In this document: piece by piece, positions 44,042 through 53,774 of the stretch
Position numbering within the stretch: position 1 is the stretch's first letter
Layout: the number at the start of each line of letters is the position of its first letter
Source of the DNA: Clostridia bacterium
GTDB taxonomy: Bacteria; Bacillota; Clostridia; Peptostreptococcales; Anaerovoracaceae
Direction of reading: 5' to 3'
Assembly: GCA_910575405.1 (NCBI GenBank)
Contig: CAJTER010000010.1
Span: 1 to 64,000 of the forward strand
DNA: 64,000 nt
The notes under the pieces: generated by a model
The model's input: only the letters and a program-made list of their open reading frames with translations
The model's database searches: none
Told to the model about the DNA's origin: nothing
Program-made: the position numbers and the translations under genes

Positions 44042-44632
44042 TTGAAGATAAAACGGTTTATAGGAGGTATCCTGGAAAGCAACGGATATGTCATTTATCA
44101 GGAGGACCAAGGCTGCTGCTATGTGATTGATCCCGGATATAATCCAAATGTGTTTGTGGACTTTATTGAGAAAAAGGGACTGAAGGTGCAGGGAATTTTG
44201 CTGACGCACCATCATCACGACCATACAGGGGCAGTAAAAAAGCTGCGCTCTGTTTTTAGCTGTCCGGTCTTTATCCACAGAGAAGATCTGGATATGTACC
44301 GAGAGGAGGCTAAGCCGCTTGAGGACGGTGACCGTATTGAGTTGGAGGAGGAAACCTTAATCGTCGTTCATACACCGGGCCATACGGCAGGAAGCGTCTG
44401 CTTTTATTCGGAAAAGAGTAAGCTGGCCTTTACCGGGGATACGATTTTCAATGTGGATCTGGGAAGAACGGATTTGGAGGATGGCTCAGAAGCGGAGATG
44501 ATTCACTCCTGCAGGGACATTATCGACAAATGGAGCAATGAAATCTTTATTTACCCAGGACATGGGGACGGATGCAATATGAAGACGGTCCGCTCCATTA
44601 ATCACGAATTTTTAAGTATAATCGGAGAATAA
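44042..44632 (+). CDS. MBL-fold metallo-hydrolase (glyoxalase II-like)
   Basis: A 196-residue metallo-beta-lactamase-fold protein with the metal motif THHHHDHTGAV, then HTPGHTAGSVCF, FTGDTIF and YPGHGDG, as in the YcbL/GloB-like subfamily that hydrolyses thioesters. The start is TTG at 44042 with AAAGGGTGAT ahead. An extended -10 promoter (TGGTAAAAT, 43988-43996) lies 46 bp upstream. A HAD phosphatase follows, 43 bp behind. Confidence 0.85.
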   Translation: MKIKRFIGGILESNGYVIYQEDQGCCYVIDPGYNPNVFVDFIEKKGLKVQGILLTHHHHDHTGAVKKLRSVFSCPVFIHREDLDMYREEAKPLEDGDRIELEEETLIVVHTPGHTAGSVCFYSEKSKLAFTGDTIFNVDLGRTDLEDGSEAEMIHSCRDIIDKWSNEIFIYPGHGDGCNMKTVRSINHEFLSIIGE

Positions 44633-44675
44633 ACTTTCAAATCAACCTAGATGAGGCGCCAGGAAGGAGGAAATT

Positions 44676-45500
44676 ATGTCAATCAAACTCATTGCCTTAG
44701 ATTTAGACGGAACAACCTTAAACGATGATCGAATTATCAGCCAGGCAAACAAAAGTGCCTTAGAGGAGGCTGTCAGGCAGGGTGTCAATGTGGTAATTGC
44801 AACAGGAAGAACCTTTTCTGCGCTTCCTGAGGATGTGTTTCATATTCAGGGAATCCAGTATGTGCTGACTTCTAATGGAGCAGTCATAACGGATCTGCGG
44901 ACAAAGGAGACCATTTATGAAAATTGTATTGCGCCGGAGGCTGTAGAACGTGCGGTAGAGCTTTTGAAACAGTATGATTTTATGATTGAAGCCTTTACAG
45001 GGGGCGGAGCTTATATTGAAAAATCCATTTATGAGCAGATAAAGACTACGAGAAAGAGCTTTCGCCACGTGGATTATGTGCTGACAACTCGCCAGCCTAT
45101 TGAAGGCTTGTACGATTTTGTTCTGGCCCACAAGGAACACATTGAAAATATGAATGTCAACTTTGAAAACCAACAGGATCGGGCCATGATGCGGGAGGTT
45201 TTAGGAGGCCTGGAAAACACGACTCTAACCACATCTTTTGACCACAATCTGGAGATCGGCGGCGCTACTACAAGCAAGGCGGGAGCGCTTAGGGAACTGG
45301 GCAAGATACTGGGCGTTCTGCCGGACGAGATGATGGCCATTGGGGACAGTCCTAACGATATGGCTATGATGCAGCTGGCAGGAATGCCGGTAGCTGTTGG
45401 AAATGCAAAGGATGAAGTGAAAGCGATTGCAAAATATGTGACAGCCTCAAACCATGAAGATGGCGTTGCCAGAGCAGTGGAGAAATTCGTACTGAAATAA
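44676..45500 (+). CDS. Cof-type HAD-superfamily phosphatase
   Basis: A 274-residue HAD phosphatase of the Cof subclass (cap type IIB). Motif I is DLDGTTLND at 9-17, motif II ATGR, and motif III-IV (TSKAGALRELG and AIGDSPNDMAMMQ) follow in the C-terminal part. Relatives dephosphorylate sugar phosphates or FMN/PLP-type cofactors. AGGAGGAA precedes ATG; it forms an operon with the metallo-hydrolase. Confidence 0.9.
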   Translation: MSIKLIALDLDGTTLNDDRIISQANKSALEEAVRQGVNVVIATGRTFSALPEDVFHIQGIQYVLTSNGAVITDLRTKETIYENCIAPEAVERAVELLKQYDFMIEAFTGGGAYIEKSIYEQIKTTRKSFRHVDYVLTTRQPIEGLYDFVLAHKEHIENMNVNFENQQDRAMMREVLGGLENTTLTTSFDHNLEIGGATTSKAGALRELGKILGVLPDEMMAIGDSPNDMAMMQLAGMPVAVGNAKDEVKAIAKYVTASNHEDGVARAVEKFVLK

Positions 45501-45512
45501 TAAGAAAAATGG

Positions 45513-45553
45513 AAAAGCCGGAAGCAGGGCCGCATCCCTTACGCCGGCTTTTT
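45513..45553 (+). terminator. Terminator of the HAD phosphatase gene
   Basis: AAAAGCCGG pairs with CCGGCTTTTT. Confidence 0.8.
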
Positions 45554-45590
45554 GTGTGCATAAAATCACAAAAAAACCAAAAATTCCCTA

Positions 45591-45619
45591 TTGACAAACA
45601 ATAAGCATTAATATAACAT
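45591..45619 (+). promoter_or_regulatory. SigA-type promoter of the yraN-comM-dprA group
   Basis: TTGACA (45591-45596) and TAACAT (45614-45619), 17-bp spacer. A shorter-spaced TATAAC (45612) is an alternative -10. Confidence 0.6.
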
Positions 45620-45666
45620 ATATGTAAAAAACAGGAAAATGATAGAAAAGCAAAGGGGGACTACAT

Positions 45667-46002
45667 ATGAATAACATGCAGCTTGGGAAATTAGGGGAAG
45701 ACACGGTGCAAAGCTATCTGGAGCAAAAAGGTTATAAGATTTTGTGCAGGAATTACAGATGCAGAGGAGGAGAAATCGATATTATTGCATCAAAAGGGGC
45801 AGACCTGCATTTTATAGAAGTAAAGACAAGGAATGGAAGCCTCTTCGGACATCCGGCGGAAAGTGTAACAAAGGAAAAGAAAAAGCACATCAAAGCGGCG
45901 ATATCCAGTTATCTGTCTCAATGGCCGGGAAGCCTGTGGAAGGCCGCGCCAATGCAGATGGACGTTGTAGAGGTAGAAATTAATCATCTGGAAAATGTTT
46001 GA
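45667..46002 (+). CDS. yraN: YraN family (UPF0102) nuclease-fold protein
   Basis: A 111-residue protein of the YraN/UPF0102 family with a restriction-endonuclease-like fold. GKLGEDTVQSYLEQKGYKIL, CRGGEIDIIA and FIEVKTR give the E-x(n)-D-x(n)-E-x-K pattern. Its role is unclear but it is nearly always next to comM/dprA or rnhB. AAGGGGGA precedes the ATG. Confidence 0.9.
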   Translation: MNNMQLGKLGEDTVQSYLEQKGYKILCRNYRCRGGEIDIIASKGADLHFIEVKTRNGSLFGHPAESVTKEKKKHIKAAISSYLSQWPGSLWKAAPMQMDVVEVEINHLENV

Positions 46003-46016
46003 AAGGGGGTGATGCA

Positions 46017-47558
46017 ATGCTGACAAAAATAAGGACTGCATCCTTATGGGGGATGGACGCTCAGATTGTTACTGTAGAGACGGATCTTCAGCCGGGGCTT
46101 CCTGCCATCAATATGGTGGGGCTTGCGGATACGACCATAAAAGAAGCAAAGGAACGCATTCGGGCTGCCATCATTAATTCGGGCTATGGATTCCCAAAGT
46201 GGCGGATTACGGTTAATTTATCGCCGGCGGGAAACCCCAAGGAAGGCAGCCACTTTGACCTGCCGATTGCCATAGGGATCTTGTCGCTGGGCTGTAAAGC
46301 TGGAGAAGACTTGCGGCAAACAGCCTATATAGGCGAACTTTCTTTGGATGGAAAGGTAAAATATATAAAAGGGGCTCTGCCGCTTGCTATGGGCCTGTAT
46401 CGAAAGGGGATCCGCAGGCTGGTGCTGCCGGAGGGAAATCTGCGGGAGGTTTCGCTCATTAAGGATATGAGCCTTTACCCGGTAAAAACGTTGAGGGAGA
46501 GCTTTGATTTTTTTCAGAATCCAGAGCAAACTGCCTCAAGGAGCTTTGATGTGCAAAAACAGTGCAGGGCCTCTGCTGCAGAGGATTTTCTGGATGTAGC
46601 TGGCCAGGAAACGGTAAAACGGGCCATCCTTACAGCGGCGGCAGGAAATCATGGGATCCTGTTGGTGGGAAGTCCGGGGAGCGGAAAAACTATGATGGCA
46701 AAACGGATTCCGGGGATCCTGCCGGATATGTCCTATGAGGAGCAGCTGGAGACGACGAGGATCTACAGTGCGGCAGGGCTTTTGGATGAAGAACACCCAT
46801 ATATTGAGGAGCGGCCGTTTCGGGCGCCGCACCACTCTGTTTCCAGAGCGGCTCTTATTGGAGGAGGCAGAAGACCCCGTCCTGGGGAGCTGTCCCTTGC
46901 CCATAACGGTATTCTGTTTTTAGATGAGCTTGGAGAGTTTGACGTGTCTGCAATCGAAATGCTGCGTCAGCCTATGGAGGAGGAGCAGGTGATGATTAAT
47001 CGTTCTTGGGGGACGGCGCGCTTTCCCTGCCGGGTAATGGTGGTAGCTGCGGCAAATCCATGCAAATGTGGATATTTTGGCGATGAGACGCATATCTGCA
47101 CCTGCTCGGAAAAGCAGCTTCGAGCCTATCAGGCACGTTTTTCCGGACCGATCCTGGATCGGATCGATCTTCATGTGAGAGTCTTTCCAGCAGACTATCA
47201 GCATTTGGAATCCAAGAAGGAGCAAGGGCTCTCCTCTGCGGACATGCGGGAGCAGGTGCGTGCTGCCGCAGCAATCCAGCAAAAACGATATGAACATACA
47301 GGAATTCGGTTTAACAGCAGACTTTCCTCTCAGCAGGCACGGGACTTTTGCTATATGACAGAGGCGGCCGGGCAGTTGTTAAAAGACGCCTGCGAAAAAA
47401 TGGGACTGACTATGCGAACCTGTTACAAAATGATGAAGGTGTCCAGAACAATTGCGGATCTTGCAGGAGCAGAACATATTGATACAGGCCACATGGCAGA
47501 AGCTCTGCAGTATCGGGGAATGGATTCCTTTTACAGGAGGGTGCCGCGTGGAAATTAA
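46017..47558 (+). CDS. comM: YifB/ComM family magnesium-chelatase-like AAA+ ATPase
   Basis: A 513-residue AAA+ protein. Residues about 1-170 form the ChlI N-terminal Lon-protease-like domain; the ATPase core has Walker A GSPGSGKT and Walker B GILFLDELGEF; a C-terminal ChlI-type domain follows with the CxCG zinc pattern NPCKCGYFGD. ComM acts as a branch-migration helicase in natural transformation in gamma-proteobacteria; the firmicute role is presumed similar. AAAGGGGG ahead of ATG 46017 decides the start. Followed by dprA with an 11-bp overlap. Confidence 0.9.
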   Translation: MLTKIRTASLWGMDAQIVTVETDLQPGLPAINMVGLADTTIKEAKERIRAAIINSGYGFPKWRITVNLSPAGNPKEGSHFDLPIAIGILSLGCKAGEDLRQTAYIGELSLDGKVKYIKGALPLAMGLYRKGIRRLVLPEGNLREVSLIKDMSLYPVKTLRESFDFFQNPEQTASRSFDVQKQCRASAAEDFLDVAGQETVKRAILTAAAGNHGILLVGSPGSGKTMMAKRIPGILPDMSYEEQLETTRIYSAAGLLDEEHPYIEERPFRAPHHSVSRAALIGGGRRPRPGELSLAHNGILFLDELGEFDVSAIEMLRQPMEEEQVMINRSWGTARFPCRVMVVAAANPCKCGYFGDETHICTCSEKQLRAYQARFSGPILDRIDLHVRVFPADYQHLESKKEQGLSSADMREQVRAAAAIQQKRYEHTGIRFNSRLSSQQARDFCYMTEAAGQLLKDACEKMGLTMRTCYKMMKVSRTIADLAGAEHIDTGHMAEALQYRGMDSFYRRVPRGN

Positions 47559-48417
47559 CAAAATCTATATAAAAGAAAAGGCATATCCGCCTCTTCTGAG
47601 GGAAATTGCCAACCCGCCGCAGCTACTGTATTATTCCGGAGAACTTGCTTTGGCGCAAAAAAAGTGCGTGGCCCTGGTAGGTTCACGGAATACGACCCAG
47701 TATGGACGGAGAAACGCATGGGCACTGGGAAAACGTCTGGCAGAAAATGATGTGGTGGTTGTCAGTGGAATGGCAAAGGGTATTGATAGCTGTGCCCACC
47801 AGGGAGCGCTGGAGGCAGGAAAAATCGGAGAACAGGGCAAAACAATTGCTGTTTTAGGCTGCGGCGCTGATATTTGTTATCCGGCTTCAAACCGGAAATT
47901 GCGGGATTCTATTGCCTCATCCGGCCTGATTCTCTCCGAATATCCACCGGGTACGCCTCCTGCAAAATACCGATTTCCCCAGAGGAATCGGATCATCAGC
48001 GGCATTTCAGAAATTACAGTAGTGGTTCAGGCGCCCAACAGCAGCGGAGCGCTGATTACGGCCGAGGCCGCAGCAGAGCAGGGAAGAGGAGTATATGCCA
48101 TACCGGGAAATATTGACAGCCCGTACAACCTGGGCAGCAATAAATTGCTGCGGGATGGAGCCATTCCGCTGGTGGTACTTGAAGAACTCCTCGATGATCT
48201 GGGGCTGCAGAAAAGGGTGCATGAAACCATTGAAAAAGAGCTGGGAAGGGAAGAAGCTGTTTTGGTGAGCATCCTGAAACGGGAAGGGGAAATGACTACC
48301 GATGAGCTGTGCAGGAGAACTGGAAAACCGGCTGAATTCATCAATGGGATGCTCACGGTTTTGGAGATAAAAGGTGTGATATGCACATCAATGGGAAAAA
48401 TTTTTGTTGCAAAATAA
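47548..48417 (+). CDS. dprA: DNA-processing protein DprA
   Basis: A 289-residue DprA/Smf protein with the Rossmann-like DNA-binding domain: VALVGSRNTTQYGRRNAW, VVSGMAKGIDSCAHQGAL, TIAVLGCGADICYP, then PQRNRIISGIS and NSSGALITAEAAAEQGR. A small winged-helix tail follows (EMTTDELCRRTG). It loads RecA on single-stranded DNA. GTG at 47548 with AGGAGGG ahead is the start, inside the end of comM. Confidence 0.92.
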   Translation: MEINKIYIKEKAYPPLLREIANPPQLLYYSGELALAQKKCVALVGSRNTTQYGRRNAWALGKRLAENDVVVVSGMAKGIDSCAHQGALEAGKIGEQGKTIAVLGCGADICYPASNRKLRDSIASSGLILSEYPPGTPPAKYRFPQRNRIISGISEITVVVQAPNSSGALITAEAAAEQGRGVYAIPGNIDSPYNLGSNKLLRDGAIPLVVLEELLDDLGLQKRVHETIEKELGREEAVLVSILKREGEMTTDELCRRTGKPAEFINGMLTVLEIKGVICTSMGKIFVAK

Positions 48418-48434
48418 CAAAAAGGCGATATAAT
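48407..48434 (+). promoter_or_regulatory. SigA-type promoter of topA
   Basis: TTGCAA (48407-48412) and TATAAT (48429-48434) with a 16-bp spacer, overlapping the end of dprA. Confidence 0.65.
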
Positions 48435-48526
48435 AACTTCTTAAGAACTGTAATTGAGAAAATTCGTTCTATCAGCAGGAAAATGCTGCTGGCAGAACAT
48501 TAAGATATGATACAGGGAGGATTTCT

Positions 48527-50587
48527 ATGGCTGCTGCCAAAAAAAATCTGGTGATCGTAGAGTCACCGTCAAAAGCAAAGACAATCGGAAAATTTTTGGG
48601 AAGTCGGTACAAGGTCATCGCATCTGTAGGGCATGTGCGCGATTTGCCTAAGAGTAAGCTAGGCGTGGATATTGAACATGATTTCGATCCCCAGTATATT
48701 TCCATACGGGGAAAGGGCGATGTAATCAAAGGCTTAAAGAAAGAAGCAAAAAATGCGGCAAAGGTTTACCTGGCAACTGACCCGGACCGGGAAGGCGAGG
48801 CAATATCCTGGCATCTTGCATACCTGCTTGGAATCGATCAGGAGCAGCCCTGCAGGATTGTATTTAATGAAATTACAAAAAAAGCGGTTCAGGCTGCCAT
48901 TAAAAACCCGCGGCCAATTGATCTCAAACTTGTAGATGCACAGCAGGCGAGAAGAGTTCTCGATCGTCTGGTAGGCTATCAGATCAGTCCCCTTTTATGG
49001 AGGAAGGTCAGACGCGGTCTATCGGCTGGCAGAGTTCAGTCAGCAGCTCTGAAAATCATCTGTGACAGGGAAACCGAAATTAAAGCTTTTGTACCACAGG
49101 AATACTGGACCATAACTGCAGAATTAAAAAAAGGAAAGAAATTCGCGGCAAAGCTGGCCTTATATAATGGAAAGAAACTGACTGTAGAAAATAAGGAACA
49201 GGCAGAGGAGATCCAGCGGATTTTAAAGACAGGTGACTATATCGTAAAGAAGGTGGATGAAAAGGAGCGCCAGCGCAGGCCTTCCGCGCCCTTTACTACC
49301 AGCAGCCTTCAGCAGGAGGCTTCCACGAAGCTGGGATTTTATACAAAGAAGACCATGCTGATTGCCCAGCAGCTTTACGAAGGAATTGAAATCAAAGGTC
49401 ATGGAACGGTAGGTCTGGTATCCTATATCCGAACCGACTCTGTTCGGATTTCCGATGAAGCTAGAGCTGCTGCGAAAGAATATATTACAGAAAAGCTGGG
49501 AGCCGAATATTACAGCAATAATGTTTATTCCAACAAAAAGAAGGATGTGCAGGACGCCCACGAGGCAATCCGGCCCAGCTATGTGGAGCTTGTGCCGGAT
49601 GAAATAAAAGAGTCTCTCAGCAAAGATCAGTATAACTTGTACAAACTCATCTGGTCCAGATTTATGGCAAGCCAGATGGCATCTGCAAAATTTATGAGTG
49701 TAGCGGCTGTCATAGAAAACAACGGCTACGGCTTTAAGGCAAACGGTTCAAAGCTGCTCTTTGACGGATACCTGAAGGTTTACTCGCCGGCAAAAGATGA
49801 TGACAGCGACAAGCTGCTTCCTCACCTTGAACCGGGAGAAAAACTGGAGCTTACAGATCTCATCTCTGAGCAGAACTTTACCCAGCCTCCGGCAAGATTT
49901 ACAGAGGCAAGTCTTGTGAAGGATCTGGAGGAAAAGGATATCGGCAGACCTAGTACGTATGCGCCGATCATTGCTACAATTATTGACCGCAGATACGTTA
50001 CAAGGGAAAAGAAGACACTGATCCCTACGGAGCTTGGATTTATTGTAACGCAGATGATGGAGGAGTACTTTAAGGAAATCGTAGATACGGGATTTACTGC
50101 TCATATGGAAGACAAGCTGGATGAAGTGGAAGTAAAAGACGTAGACTGGAAGGATATTATACGCGATTATTACGGCACCTTGGCAAAGGAACTGGAGATT
50201 GCAGATAAAGAAATCCAGAAAGTGGAATTCGAGGTGGAGCTGACAGGAGAGATGTGCGAAAAATGCGGAAAACCCATGGCTGTCAAACATGGTCGCTTTG
50301 GTGAATTCGCCGCCTGTACGGGCTATCCGGAATGCAAAAATACAAAGCCTATTGTCAAATCCACCAATGTCAAATGTCCAAAATGCGGTAAGGATATTGT
50401 AGCGAGAAAAAGCAGAACCGGACGTTTATTTTATGGCTGCAGCGGCTATCCGGATTGTCAGCAGTCATACTGGAACAAACCGATTGACAGGACGTGTCCA
50501 AAATGCGGATCGCTTCTCGTAGAAAAGAAGACAAAGACTGTTAAATATGCGTGCTCAAACAGCGAGTGCGATTACAAAGAAGAATAG
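48527..50587 (+). CDS. topA: DNA topoisomerase I
   Basis: A 686-residue type IA topoisomerase that relaxes negative supercoils. The Toprim domain has VESPSKAKTIGKFLG and DPDREGEAI (86-93). The catalytic Tyr is Y300 in SYIRTDS. The C-terminus has three zinc-ribbon units (CEKCGKPM with CTGYPEC; CPKCGKDI with CSGYPDC; CPKCGSLL with CSNSEC). AGGGAGGA precedes ATG. It is the first gene of topA-hslV-hslU-codY, an order also known from Bacillus with codV in the group. Confidence 0.96.
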   Translation: MAAAKKNLVIVESPSKAKTIGKFLGSRYKVIASVGHVRDLPKSKLGVDIEHDFDPQYISIRGKGDVIKGLKKEAKNAAKVYLATDPDREGEAISWHLAYLLGIDQEQPCRIVFNEITKKAVQAAIKNPRPIDLKLVDAQQARRVLDRLVGYQISPLLWRKVRRGLSAGRVQSAALKIICDRETEIKAFVPQEYWTITAELKKGKKFAAKLALYNGKKLTVENKEQAEEIQRILKTGDYIVKKVDEKERQRRPSAPFTTSSLQQEASTKLGFYTKKTMLIAQQLYEGIEIKGHGTVGLVSYIRTDSVRISDEARAAAKEYITEKLGAEYYSNNVYSNKKKDVQDAHEAIRPSYVELVPDEIKESLSKDQYNLYKLIWSRFMASQMASAKFMSVAAVIENNGYGFKANGSKLLFDGYLKVYSPAKDDDSDKLLPHLEPGEKLELTDLISEQNFTQPPARFTEASLVKDLEEKDIGRPSTYAPIIATIIDRRYVTREKKTLIPTELGFIVTQMMEEYFKEIVDTGFTAHMEDKLDEVEVKDVDWKDIIRDYYGTLAKELEIADKEIQKVEFEVELTGEMCEKCGKPMAVKHGRFGEFAACTGYPECKNTKPIVKSTNVKCPKCGKDIVARKSRTGRLFYGCSGYPDCQQSYWNKPIDRTCPKCGSLLVEKKTKTVKYACSNSECDYKEE

Positions 50588-50617
50588 AGCATAAATCAGG
50601 GGAACGGAGGTAGAAAG

Positions 50618-51157
50618 ATGGTACAATTTCATGCAACAACAATCGTTGCAGTAAGGCGGGGTCCTGAGGATGTCTGCATTGGAGGCGATGGGCAAGTAAC
50701 AATGGGCGAAACGTCCATTATGAAAAACGGAGCGAAAAAAGTAAAGAAAATTTACAAAAATTCCGTATTGACCGGCTTTGCAGGCTCTGTGGCAGATGCC
50801 TTTTCACTGACCGAAAAGTTTGAGAGCAAGCTGGATGAGCACGGGGGAAACCTGAAAAGAGCAGCTGTAGCGCTGGCACAGCTGTGGCGTTCGGACAAAG
50901 CGGCGCGTAATCTGGAAGCATTGATGATCGTAGCAGATAAGGAAAATCTGCTGGTCGTATCTGGAACAGGAGAAGTGATTGAGCCTGATCAGGATTTTAT
51001 TGCAATCGGATCAGGTGGAAATTACGCATACGCAGCGGCAAAGGCCCTGTATAACAATACGGAAATGACAGCGGAAGAAGTCGTAAAAGAGGCGCTGAAT
51101 ATCGCTTCTTCTATTTGTGTTTATACGAATGATAATATTTCTGTCGAAAAATTGTAG
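50618..51157 (+). CDS. hslV: HslV peptidase subunit
   Basis: A 179-residue proteasome-like peptidase. After a short propeptide (MVQFHA) comes [22 protein letters not shown], with Thr7 as the likely N-terminal nucleophile after processing, then NGAKKVKKI and [10 protein letters not shown]. It assembles as a double hexamer with HslU. CGGAGGTAG precedes ATG, 30 bp behind topA. Confidence 0.95.
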   Translation: MVQFHATTIVAVRRGPEDVCIGGDGQVTMGETSIMKNGAKKVKKIYKNSVLTGFAGSVADAFSLTEKFESKLDEHGGNLKRAAVALAQLWRSDKAARNLEALMIVADKENLLVVSGTGEVIEPDQDFIAIGSGGNYAYAAAKALYNNTEMTAEEVVKEALNIASSICVYTNDNISVEKL

Positions 51158-51166
51158 GAGGGAAAT

Positions 51167-52606
51167 ATGGCAAACAAACTATACCAAATGACTCCAAAAG
51201 AGATTGTCGGGGAGCTGGATAAGTATATTATCGGGCAGGATGAAGCAAAAAAATCCGTTGCTATTGCGCTGAGGAACCGGTACAGGAGAAGTCTGCTTTC
51301 AGAAGAAATGCAGGAGGAAATTACACCAAAAAATATTTTGATGATGGGGCCTACGGGAGTGGGAAAAACAGAAATTGCAAGGCGCCTTGCAAAGCTGATG
51401 GACGCTCCCTTTGTAAAAGTGGAGGCTACCAAATTTACAGAAGTCGGATATGTGGGACGCGACGTCGACTCTATGGTGCGGGACCTGGTGGAAGCCTCGA
51501 TCCGCATTACAAAGCAAAGTCAGCTTGATGAGAAATATGCCATTGCAGACGGCATGGTAGAGGATAAAATCATTGAGGCCATTATTCCGGGAAAAAAGAA
51601 AGAGGAAAGCGATCAGGGCGGTGGCAAAAATCCCTTTGACTTTCTTCTGAATAATGTAGGCTACCAGAGCCAGAAGCAGCAATATGAACAGCAGCAGCTA
51701 GAGCAGCAGAACGCTGGAAACAAGCAGGACGTAGAGCTTGCCCGCGAGCAGGTGCGGCAGCAGCTGAGACAGGGGCTTTTGGAAGATCAGTTTATTGAAA
51801 TACAGGTGACAGAAGCGCCAAAGACAAATACCATTGATCTCAATGGAGAAAGTATGGGCATTGCTATTGGTAATATTTTTGGAGATATGATGCCTCAGAA
51901 AAAAAAGACGAAAAAAGTCCGGGTAAAGGACGCAAGAAAAATTTTGCGGGAGGAAGAGGCACAGAACCTCATTGATATGGATCAGGTGGTAGAAGATGCG
52001 CTGCATAATGCAGAGCAGAATGGGATTATCTTTATTGATGAAATTGATAAAATTGCTTCCGGTTCCAGCTACCGATCGGGTGCGGATGTCTCCAGAGAAG
52101 GCGTGCAGAGAGATATTCTTCCGATTGTCGAGGGAAGCGTTGTCAATACAAAGCATGGACCAGTTAAAACGGATCATATTCTTTTCATCGGGGCAGGAGC
52201 ATTCCATATAGCAAAGCCTACGGATCTGATTCCGGAGCTTCAGGGAAGATTTCCGATTCGGGTAGAGCTTGAAAATCTGGATGCGGATACATTTTTAAAA
52301 ATCCTGACCGTCCCGGAAAATGCCCTGGTAAAGCAGCATAAGGCGCTTCTGGAAACAGAAGGCGTAGAAATTGAATTTACAGACTCCGCAGTAAAGGAGA
52401 TTGCTACTATGGCATTTCTGATGAATGAGCAGACGGAAAATATCGGCGCCAGAAGGCTTCATACGATTTTGGAAAAGCTGCTGGAGGATATTTCTTTTAA
52501 TATAGCGGATATGGAAGAGGACAAATTAGTTATTGACGAAGAATATGTAAAAGAAAAGTTTATGGAAAAAATTCATCCAGAGGATATTGACAAATTCATT
52601 TTATAG
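51167..52606 (+). CDS. hslU: HslU ATPase subunit
   Basis: A 479-residue AAA+ unfoldase. It begins TPKEIVGELDKYIIGQDEAKK, with Walker A GPTGVGKTE, an intermediate domain of about residues 130-260 (Gln-rich, with a basic KKKTKKVRVKDARK stretch) and Walker B IIFIDEIDKIA. The C-terminal ENIGARRLHTILEKLLEDISF is the sensor-2 region. It starts 9 bp behind hslV with GGAGGGAA. Confidence 0.96.
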   Translation: MANKLYQMTPKEIVGELDKYIIGQDEAKKSVAIALRNRYRRSLLSEEMQEEITPKNILMMGPTGVGKTEIARRLAKLMDAPFVKVEATKFTEVGYVGRDVDSMVRDLVEASIRITKQSQLDEKYAIADGMVEDKIIEAIIPGKKKEESDQGGGKNPFDFLLNNVGYQSQKQQYEQQQLEQQNAGNKQDVELAREQVRQQLRQGLLEDQFIEIQVTEAPKTNTIDLNGESMGIAIGNIFGDMMPQKKKTKKVRVKDARKILREEEAQNLIDMDQVVEDALHNAEQNGIIFIDEIDKIASGSSYRSGADVSREGVQRDILPIVEGSVVNTKHGPVKTDHILFIGAGAFHIAKPTDLIPELQGRFPIRVELENLDADTFLKILTVPENALVKQHKALLETEGVEIEFTDSAVKEIATMAFLMNEQTENIGARRLHTILEKLLEDISFNIADMEEDKLVIDEEYVKEKFMEKIHPEDIDKFIL

Positions 52607-52684
52607 GCTTTTATATGGGATGAGCTAAGATACACGTCAGGACAGATGTGGAGGCGAGCGGGGATAAAACCGCAACTTTGTTCA

Positions 52685-52718
52685 AATTTTCTTAATGTAA
52701 AAAACTTTTTAGAAAAAT
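52685..52718 (+). promoter_or_regulatory. Two candidate CodY boxes upstream of codY
   Basis: At 52704-52718 the sequence matches 12 of 15 positions of the known CodY motif (AATTTTCWGAAAATT); at 52685-52699 it matches 11 of 15. Both lie 12-45 bp upstream of the codY -35 element, suggesting autoregulation. Confidence 0.45.
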
Positions 52719-52729
52719 CAAAAAATGAG

Positions 52730-52758
52730 TTGTCAAGCTTGCAAAAACCATATATAAT
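52730..52758 (+). promoter_or_regulatory. SigA-type promoter of codY
   Basis: TTGTCA (52730-52735) and TATAAT (52753-52758), 17-bp spacer. It gives codY its own transcript besides read-through from hslVU. Confidence 0.8.
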
Positions 52759-52884
52759 ACCAGTGTTATCAACATGTTTGAGTCGATATTCCAATGTACT
52801 GGCTGTGCGGTATTGTAGCAGCCAGTACCCAATTAAAATATAGCAGACAGTATACAGGGTATGATGGCAGGAGGAGAGGTGTAT

Positions 52885-53670
52885 ATGGAAAATCAAAAAC
52901 AGATTTTGACAAAAGTAAGAAAATTAAACTGGGTTCTTCAGGAGAGCGTGTCCGGGACCTTTTCATTCAAGGAACTGTGTGCAATCATGAGTGATCTGAT
53001 GGATGCAAATGTTTACATTATCAGCTTGAAGGGAAAGGTTATTGGAGTAAACTATAAGATAAAATCCGATAGCTCGGCAATTACGGATCCGGAGACAGGG
53101 GCAGAAAAATTTCCTATTGAATACAACGAGGCCTTGCTGAAAGTTACGACAACACAGGCGAACTTGACAGCAGAAGAGGCTTTGAAGATTTTCAAGTATG
53201 ACTATGATACTTCGGATAAATTGCATACGATTATTCCGATTCTCGGAGGGGGTCAGCGTTGGGGAACACTGATTCTGACAAGGTATGCTCCTGAATTCAA
53301 CGATGAGGATCTGGTTCTGGGAGAATACGGTGCAACTGTTGTAGGCCTGGAGATCCAGAGGCGGAAGACTCTTGAGGAAGAAGAAGAAGCCAGACAGAGA
53401 GCCGTTGTCCAGATGGCAATTGGAACGCTTTCTTATTCAGAAATCGAGGCAGTGCAGCAGATTTTTGCAGAATTGGATGGAACAGAGGGTCTGTTGGTAG
53501 CCAGCAAGATTGCAGATCGATCCGGTATTACCAGATCGGTTATTGTTAATGCGCTTCGAAAGCTGGAGAGTGCGGGCGTTATTGAATCGCGTTCTCTGGG
53601 TATGAAGGGAACTCATATAAAAATTATCAATGCCAAATTTAATGAGGAATTGGAAAATCTAAATATTTAA
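52885..53670 (+). CDS. codY: GTP-sensing transcriptional regulator CodY
   Basis: A 261-residue CodY protein. Residues about 1-160 form the GAF domain that senses branched-chain amino acids (GGGQRWGTLILTRY), and the C-terminal winged helix is highly conserved (VASKIADRSGITRSVIVNALRKLESAGVIESRS). It represses nutrient-response genes when GTP and Ile/Val are high. AGGAGGAGAGG supports ATG at 52885 instead of 52861. Confidence 0.95.
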   Translation: MENQKQILTKVRKLNWVLQESVSGTFSFKELCAIMSDLMDANVYIISLKGKVIGVNYKIKSDSSAITDPETGAEKFPIEYNEALLKVTTTQANLTAEEALKIFKYDYDTSDKLHTIIPILGGGQRWGTLILTRYAPEFNDEDLVLGEYGATVVGLEIQRRKTLEEEEEARQRAVVQMAIGTLSYSEIEAVQQIFAELDGTEGLLVASKIADRSGITRSVIVNALRKLESAGVIESRSLGMKGTHIKIINAKFNEELENLNI

Positions 53671-53774
53671 CAGTATGATTGCCCGGCAGGCACAGCCTTG
53701 CGAAACAAAACGACTGGCAATAGCACAAAACCCATGCGCCACGCATACAATGGTTTATAGTGGGGGTGCTTGTG

